Source: Aeromonas molluscorum 848
GTDB taxonomy: Bacteria; Pseudomonadota; Gammaproteobacteria; Enterobacterales; Aeromonadaceae
Length of the DNA stretch: 39,172 nt
Direction: 5' to 3'
NCBI RefSeq assembly: GCF_000388115.1
Contig: NZ_AQGQ01000017.1
Span: forward strand, 1-39,172
Positions within the stretch are counted from its first letter, which is position 1. Every line of letters begins with the position of its first letter. The translations under genes and the position numbers were made by a program. Of this stretch, positions 35,584 to 39,172 are shown piece after piece. Below the pieces are notes generated by a model, which did not search any database, was not told the origin of the DNA, and saw only the letters and a list, made by a program, of their open reading frames with translations.

Positions 35584-36051
35584 TCAGCCCGAGGGCCCGG
35601 TGACTGAGGTCAGGCGGCGTGCCTGCCAGTAGTGCTTGCGCCAGTAGACGTTGTCGAGCCGGGAGCGGATCACCCCCTTGCTGGTGGAGGCGTGGATAAA
35701 TTCGCCTGCGCCGGTATAGACGCCGACGTGATACTGATCCCAACCCGTCTTGAAGAACACCAGATCCCCATGACGGAGCTCGCTGCGTGCTATGGCCTTG
35801 CCGAGATCGGCCTGGGACTCTGTCGTGCGGGGCAGCTGGAAGCCCAGCACTTGCTGGTAAGCGAGCTGGGTGAAGGCGGAGCAGTCGAGCCCGGCCCGGT
35901 TGGTACCGCCCATGCGATAGGGAACGCCGCGCCACTGTTGAAAGAAGCCGTCGAAGGCTCTGTCAGGGGTTGAGGGCGCTACCGGCTCGGGTGTGCTGGA
36001 GCAGGCGGCCAGCAACAGGGCAAGCAGAGGCAGGATCCGTTTCATCAGCAT
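35584..36051 (-). CDS. NlpC/P60 family lipoprotein endopeptidase
   Basis: A 155-residue murein endopeptidase of the Spr/MepS type, cleaving D-Ala-mDAP crosslinks or stem peptides. N-terminal lipoprotein signal (MLMKRILPLLALLLAACSS) with lipobox LAAC. NlpC/P60 domain about 45-145: WRGVPYRMGGTNRAGLDCSAF with the nucleophile Cys, LPRTTESQADLGKAI, HGDLVFFKTG, then His in YHVGVYTGAG and third residue His in IHASTSKGV. Start at ATG 36051; two codons later (MKRILP) is equally possible. Single gene, outer-membrane anchored by inference. Confidence 0.9.
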   Translation of the reverse strand: MLMKRILPLLALLLAACSSTPEPVAPSTPDRAFDGFFQQWRGVPYRMGGTNRAGLDCSAFTQLAYQQVLGFQLPRTTESQADLGKAIARSELRHGDLVFFKTGWDQYHVGVYTGAGEFIHASTSKGVIRSRLDNVYWRKHYWQARRLTSVTGPSG

Positions 36052-36127
36052 CACTCTCCCATACATAGAACCCGCACGTGCCCAAGAGTGCAAGACATGC
36101 TGCTCACCATGGCTGAGAGCAGCCCCT

Positions 36128-37054
36128 TCACTGCGGGAAAACCGGCTCAGGCTGGGGCTCGATCAGCGGTTTGACCAGCTCTGCCAGCTTGTAGAAGGTC
36201 TGCACCCGGGTGGTACTGGGGCGCCACACCAGGCCTATCTCCCGATAAGCCTGCTCACCCGGCAGCGGGATGGCCACCAGATCAGTGTTATCCAGGATGC
36301 CGGCGTCTATGGCCATCTGCGGCAAGAAGGTCGTGCCTAACCCGGCGCCGACCATCTGCACGAGCGTGTGCAGACTGGTGGCGGCAAAGGGGTTGATCTT
36401 GCTCTTGTCGCGCAGTCGACAGGCGCTCACCGCATGCTCGGTCAGGCAGTGCTCGCGCTCGAGCAGGAAGATGCTCTGACTGGGCAGCTCTTTATAGTCG
36501 AACGGCATGTGCAGCCCCGCCGCCATGTCGCTGGGCATCACCATGTGGAAGGGATCCTGACCGACCGGCTTGCAATGGAAACCGCCAATTTCGATGGGTA
36601 ACGCCAGGATCAAGAGGTCGAGTTGGCCCTGCTCCAGTTGCTTGAGCAGGTTGCTGGTGGTGTCTTCACGCAGCAACAGCTCCAGGTCCGGATAGGTTTT
36701 GGCGCAGCGCTGCACCAGCTTGCTGAGCAGGAAGGGGGCTATGGTCGGAATGCAGCCGAGCCGCACCGTGCCCTGCATGACGCCACCCTGCTGCTGGCCG
36801 AGTTCCATCAGATCCCGGGCGTCGGAAAGCAGGTTTCGGGCCCGCTCGACCACATCCAGGCCGATGGGGGTCATGATGAAGCTCTTGTGGTCGCGCTCCA
36901 CCAGTTGCAGGTTCATCATGTCCTCCAGGGTCTGGATGCCGGTACTCAGAGTAGACTGGCTGACATGGCACGCCTTGGCGGCGCGGTTGAAGTTCTTGTG
37001 TTCGTCGAGCGCTATCAGATATTGGAGCTGTTTCAGGCTGGGCCAGCGTTGCAT
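36128..37054 (-). CDS. oxyR: OxyR-like hydrogen-peroxide regulator
   Basis: A 308-residue LysR-family activator. N-terminal winged HTH (LKQLQYLIALDEHKNFNRAA, KACHVSQSTLSTGIQTLEDM). In the regulatory domain EREHCLTEHAVSAC carries two Cys nine residues apart in the place of the peroxide-sensing Cys199/Cys208 of OxyR, followed by FAATSLHTLVQMVGAGLGTT, very close to the OxyR equivalent. So I assign OxyR by motif and overall similarity. It likely activates catalase and peroxiredoxin genes, none of which are here. The upstream region 37055-37140 is AT-rich. Confidence 0.88.
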   Translation of the reverse strand: MQRWPSLKQLQYLIALDEHKNFNRAAKACHVSQSTLSTGIQTLEDMMNLQLVERDHKSFIMTPIGLDVVERARNLLSDARDLMELGQQQGGVMQGTVRLGCIPTIAPFLLSKLVQRCAKTYPDLELLLREDTTSNLLKQLEQGQLDLLILALPIEIGGFHCKPVGQDPFHMVMPSDMAAGLHMPFDYKELPSQSIFLLEREHCLTEHAVSACRLRDKSKINPFAATSLHTLVQMVGAGLGTTFLPQMAIDAGILDNTDLVAIPLPGEQAYREIGLVWRPSTTRVQTFYKLAELVKPLIEPQPEPVFPQ

Positions 37055-37141
37055 AGGAGTACCTGATCCGTTCTATCTATTTAATTTGATTTAACTAATC
37101 TAACATTGGTGCCGTTTTTTGTCGCTTTAATAAAGGACGCT

Positions 37142-37175
37142 GACAGGCTGAAAGCCTCCCTGTGTTCAGCCTGTC
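37142..37175. other. Long inverted repeat upstream of oxyR
   Basis: GACAGGCTGA/TCAGCCTGTC, 10 bp perfect, with a 14-base loop, about 90 bp before the oxyR start. No T-run. Role not known. Confidence 0.4.
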
Positions 37176-37243
37176 GCAAGTTTCATCCCCGGGGATGGCG
37201 GGCAAGCGGAGCGGCTGTGCGAGTGACGAATCAGGGTTTGCCA

Positions 37244-37273
37244 ATAAAAAACGCGCCCGAAGGCGCGCTCTTG
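37244..37273 (-). terminator. Terminator of ATP-grasp operon
   Basis: Minus strand GCGCGCC-TTCG-GGCGCGT hairpin followed by TTTTTT, after the ATP-grasp stop. Confidence 0.9.
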
Positions 37274-37295
37274 GGTCGATGGTGCTGCACTCCCA

Positions 37296-38261
37296 TCACT
37301 CTTCGAAGATGCCGAAGTGCTCCTTGGAGAAGGCGACGCGCTGTGCCACCGTCATCTTGGTGGAACCCAGCTTCTCTATGGTCTTGAGATTGGGGACCAG
37401 GCCGCGGCCGTTGGCTATCTGGATGGCGAGGCCGGGGCGGGCGTTGAGCTCGAGCAGCATGGGGCCACGGAACTTGTCGAGCACCATGTCGGTACCGATA
37501 TAACCCAGGCCGGACATCTCGTAGCAAGATGCCGCCAGCGTCAGCAAGATATCCCAGTGAGGAACCTTGAGTTCGTACAGATCCAGGCCGGTGTCCGGGT
37601 GGTGGCGCAAGGGATTGCCAAACTGCACCGCCCGCAGCGCCCGGCCGGTACGCAGGCACAGGCCCACCCCCACGGCGCCCTGATGCAGGTTCGCCTTGCC
37701 GTCCGATGCCGCGGTAGAGAGGCGCATCATGGCCATCACCGGGAAGCCCTTGAAGATGATCACCCGGGCATCGGGCACCCCTTCAAACGAGTAGCCGTCG
37801 AACACATCATCGAAGTTGATGAGGCCTTCCACCAGCGCCACGTCAGGCTTGCCGCCGAGAGAATAGAGCCCGGCCAGTATGTTGGAGACATGGCGCTCCA
37901 GATCCTGGCCATTGGAGGCGCTGCCGTTGGGTTTGTAGAAGAGGCCATCTTCCTGGCGCAGGATCACCAATATCCCTTTGCCCCCCGAGCCCCGGGCCGG
38001 TTTGATGCAAAAGCCCGGCCACTCCTTGACCAGCTCGGTGATGCGGGCCACATCATGCTGCTCGCGAATGGTCCCGATGAGATCAGGCACTGTCACTCCG
38101 GCATCCAGCGCTATCTTCTTGGTCTGCAACTTGTCATCCACCAGAGGATAGAGGTTGCGCGGATTATAGCGGCTGATATAGGTGTGGTTGCGCTTGTTCA
38201 TGCCGAGGATGCCTGACTGGGCCAGGCTCCACGGGCTGGTGTATTTTTCCCAGAACCACAT
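37296..38261 (-). CDS. Alpha-L-glutamate ligase-related ATP-grasp protein (RimK-like)
   Basis: A 321-residue ATP-grasp protein of the RimK-related group. Nucleotide-binding stretches: PGFCIKPARGSGGKGILVI near 82 (Lys and Gly loop), VALVEGLINFDDVFDG near 140, RVIIFKGFPVMAMMRLST near 165, and the metal-binding end LLELNARPGLAIQIANGRG near 270 (E-x-N). N-terminal MWFWEKYTSPWSLAQSGILG is characteristic of this subgroup. Probably forms an amide or peptide bond with glutamate; acceptor unknown. It starts three bases after the stop of the inactive-transglutaminase gene, a known gene pair. Confidence 0.88.
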   Translation of the reverse strand: MWFWEKYTSPWSLAQSGILGMNKRNHTYISRYNPRNLYPLVDDKLQTKKIALDAGVTVPDLIGTIREQHDVARITELVKEWPGFCIKPARGSGGKGILVILRQEDGLFYKPNGSASNGQDLERHVSNILAGLYSLGGKPDVALVEGLINFDDVFDGYSFEGVPDARVIIFKGFPVMAMMRLSTAASDGKANLHQGAVGVGLCLRTGRALRAVQFGNPLRHHPDTGLDLYELKVPHWDILLTLAASCYEMSGLGYIGTDMVLDKFRGPMLLELNARPGLAIQIANGRGLVPNLKTIEKLGSTKMTVAQRVAFSKEHFGIFEE

Positions 38262-38264
38262 CTG

Positions 38265-39172
38265 TTACTTGTCCTTACCCGGTGTGACGCCGGACTTCAT
38301 CTCATCCACCAGCGGCTTGAAACGCTTGAGCTCGCTCAGTTTGTAACCTGTGTAGTTACCCATCACCAGCACGGTTGCCATCAGTACCAGCTGCAGGCCG
38401 AGGAAGTTGAAGGTGAGGTGACGGATCAGCTCGTTGTCCATGGCCAGGTAGGCGATGACGGCGACCAGCAACGAACCACCGCCTTGGCGGAACACCTCTT
38501 TGGACCCCTCTTCTTCCCAGAGGATGGACATGCGCTCTATGGTCCAGGAGAGGATGATCATCGGGAAGAAGGTGATCTTCACCCCGCTGGTCAGTCCCAG
38601 CTTGAAGGCCAAGGCCGAGAAGAGACCAATCATCGAGATCACCATGATGATGATCGCCGATATTCGGGCCACCAGCAGCAAGTTGAGCCGCGACAGGTAG
38701 GAGCGAATGACGAGACCGGTACCGACGATCAGCAGGAAACCGACCAGTCCCGTGATGAGCTGAGTCTGGATGAAGGCGACTGCAATCAGCACCGGCATGA
38801 AGGTGCCCGAGGTCTTGATGCCGACCATGACCCGCAGGAACACCACCATCAGCACGCCGATGGGGATCAGCAGCAGACCCTTGAACAGGGCTTGCTCTTC
38901 CAGCGGCAAGCTGTGGATGGAGAAGTTCATCATTTCGGACTGCTCGAACTTCTGGGCCAACGCCACACTGACGGGCTGTTCTTGAGCGATCATCGAGAAG
39001 GTGACCTTGGAATTATGACCACCGGTCACATCCAGCAGGGCACCGGAGTTGTACTCCCACAGCAGCAGATTGGCGGGGCGGCCCTGTTCGCCGGTCTCCG
39101 GGTTGAACAGCTGATAATCGGTCGGGCTGTTGAACACCTGCAAATAGTCGACCAACTCCTGGCGACGGCGAC
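38265..39172 (-). CDS. Inactive transglutaminase / 7TM membrane protein, partial
   Basis: The C-terminal 301 residues of a larger protein; the frame is open at the window edge, so the 5' part is missing. Visible: the end of the extracytoplasmic transglutaminase-like domain (FNSPTDYQLFNPETGEQGRP, LLLWEYNSGALLDVTGGHNS), then about seven membrane segments (FKGLLLIPIGVLMVVFLRVM, GTFMPVLIAVAFIQTQLI and on) and the C-terminal tail SELKRFKPLVDEMKSG. Matches the family where a catalytically dead transglutaminase is fused to 7TM helices, usually next to a RimK-like ligase and often a retropepsin-like protease. Confidence 0.87.
   Translation of the reverse strand, partial: RRRQELVDYLQVFNSPTDYQLFNPETGEQGRPANLLLWEYNSGALLDVTGGHNSKVTFSMIAQEQPVSVALAQKFEQSEMMNFSIHSLPLEEQALFKGLLLIPIGVLMVVFLRVMVGIKTSGTFMPVLIAVAFIQTQLITGLVGFLLIVGTGLVIRSYLSRLNLLLVARISAIIIMVISMIGLFSALAFKLGLTSGVKITFFPMIILSWTIERMSILWEEEGSKEVFRQGGGSLLVAVIAYLAMDNELIRHLTFNFLGLQLVLMATVLVMGNYTGYKLSELKRFKPLVDEMKSGVTPGKDK

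Overview
The window is a dense, GC-rich gammaproteobacterial chromosome segment. Gene content and order point to Aeromonas or a close relative. This is inferred from protein resemblance (DcuB, CvrA, the divergent bioA/bioBFCD cluster followed by htpX, yffB-dapE-ypfN) and not from a marker gene. I see no tRNA, rRNA, CRISPR array, insertion sequence, integrase or phage gene. It reads as ordinary core chromosome with several small scars.

Layout. 1-2664 (minus): an HTH gene whose frame breaks near its 3' end, a DUF1523 membrane protein and a chemoreceptor. 2828-3460 (plus): a LysE-type exporter. 3537-7614 (minus): two CPA1 cation/proton antiporters flanking a GH84 beta-N-acetylglucosaminidase-like enzyme. 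7859-10238 (minus): yffB-dapE-M15 peptidase-ypfN, preceded by an 89-bp tandem repeat. 10594-13698: a LysR regulator, a candidate small RNA, a small hypothetical protein, a decayed gene tail and an M20 peptidase. 13789-17074 (minus): dcuB, a dead quinone-oxidoreductase fragment and asnS. 17243-18468: a small membrane protein convergent with a haem-c/HAMP sensor that has no output domain. 18635-25007: the biotin cluster, with bioA frameshifted and divergent from bioB-bioF-bioC-bioD across a BirA-type operator, then htpX. 25127-31544 (minus): a MOSC/ferredoxin-reductase fusion, a YdcH protein with a strong CRP-like site, a periplasmic protein, a MATE pump and a SulP transporter. 31645-35539: nucleotidyltransferase and GNAT genes, cysM, a coniferyl-aldehyde-type dehydrogenase and a small hypothetical gene. 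35584-39172 (minus): an NlpC/P60 lipoprotein, an OxyR-like regulator, and an ATP-grasp/inactive-transglutaminase pair that runs off the end.

How the genes work together. The clearest pathway is biotin synthesis: BioC starts the pimeloyl moiety, and BioF, BioA, BioD and BioB build the rings. The bioA frame is broken by what looks like a one-base insertion, so either the strain is impaired at the KAPA-to-DAPA step or the base is a sequence error. DapE supplies meso-diaminopimelate, and the M15 and NlpC/P60 enzymes are murein-type hydrolases. DcuB supports anaerobic fumarate/succinate exchange. Two CPA1 antiporters handle cation/pH homeostasis. OxyR senses peroxide.

Most unusual points: a 46-codon frame joined to bioB and bioF by ATGA overlaps at both ends; a Pho-box-like direct repeat ahead of a tiny ORF and terminator; a candidate sRNA beside the LysR gene; the tandem repeat before yffB-dapE; the output-less haem sensor; and the antiporter-GH84-antiporter cluster.
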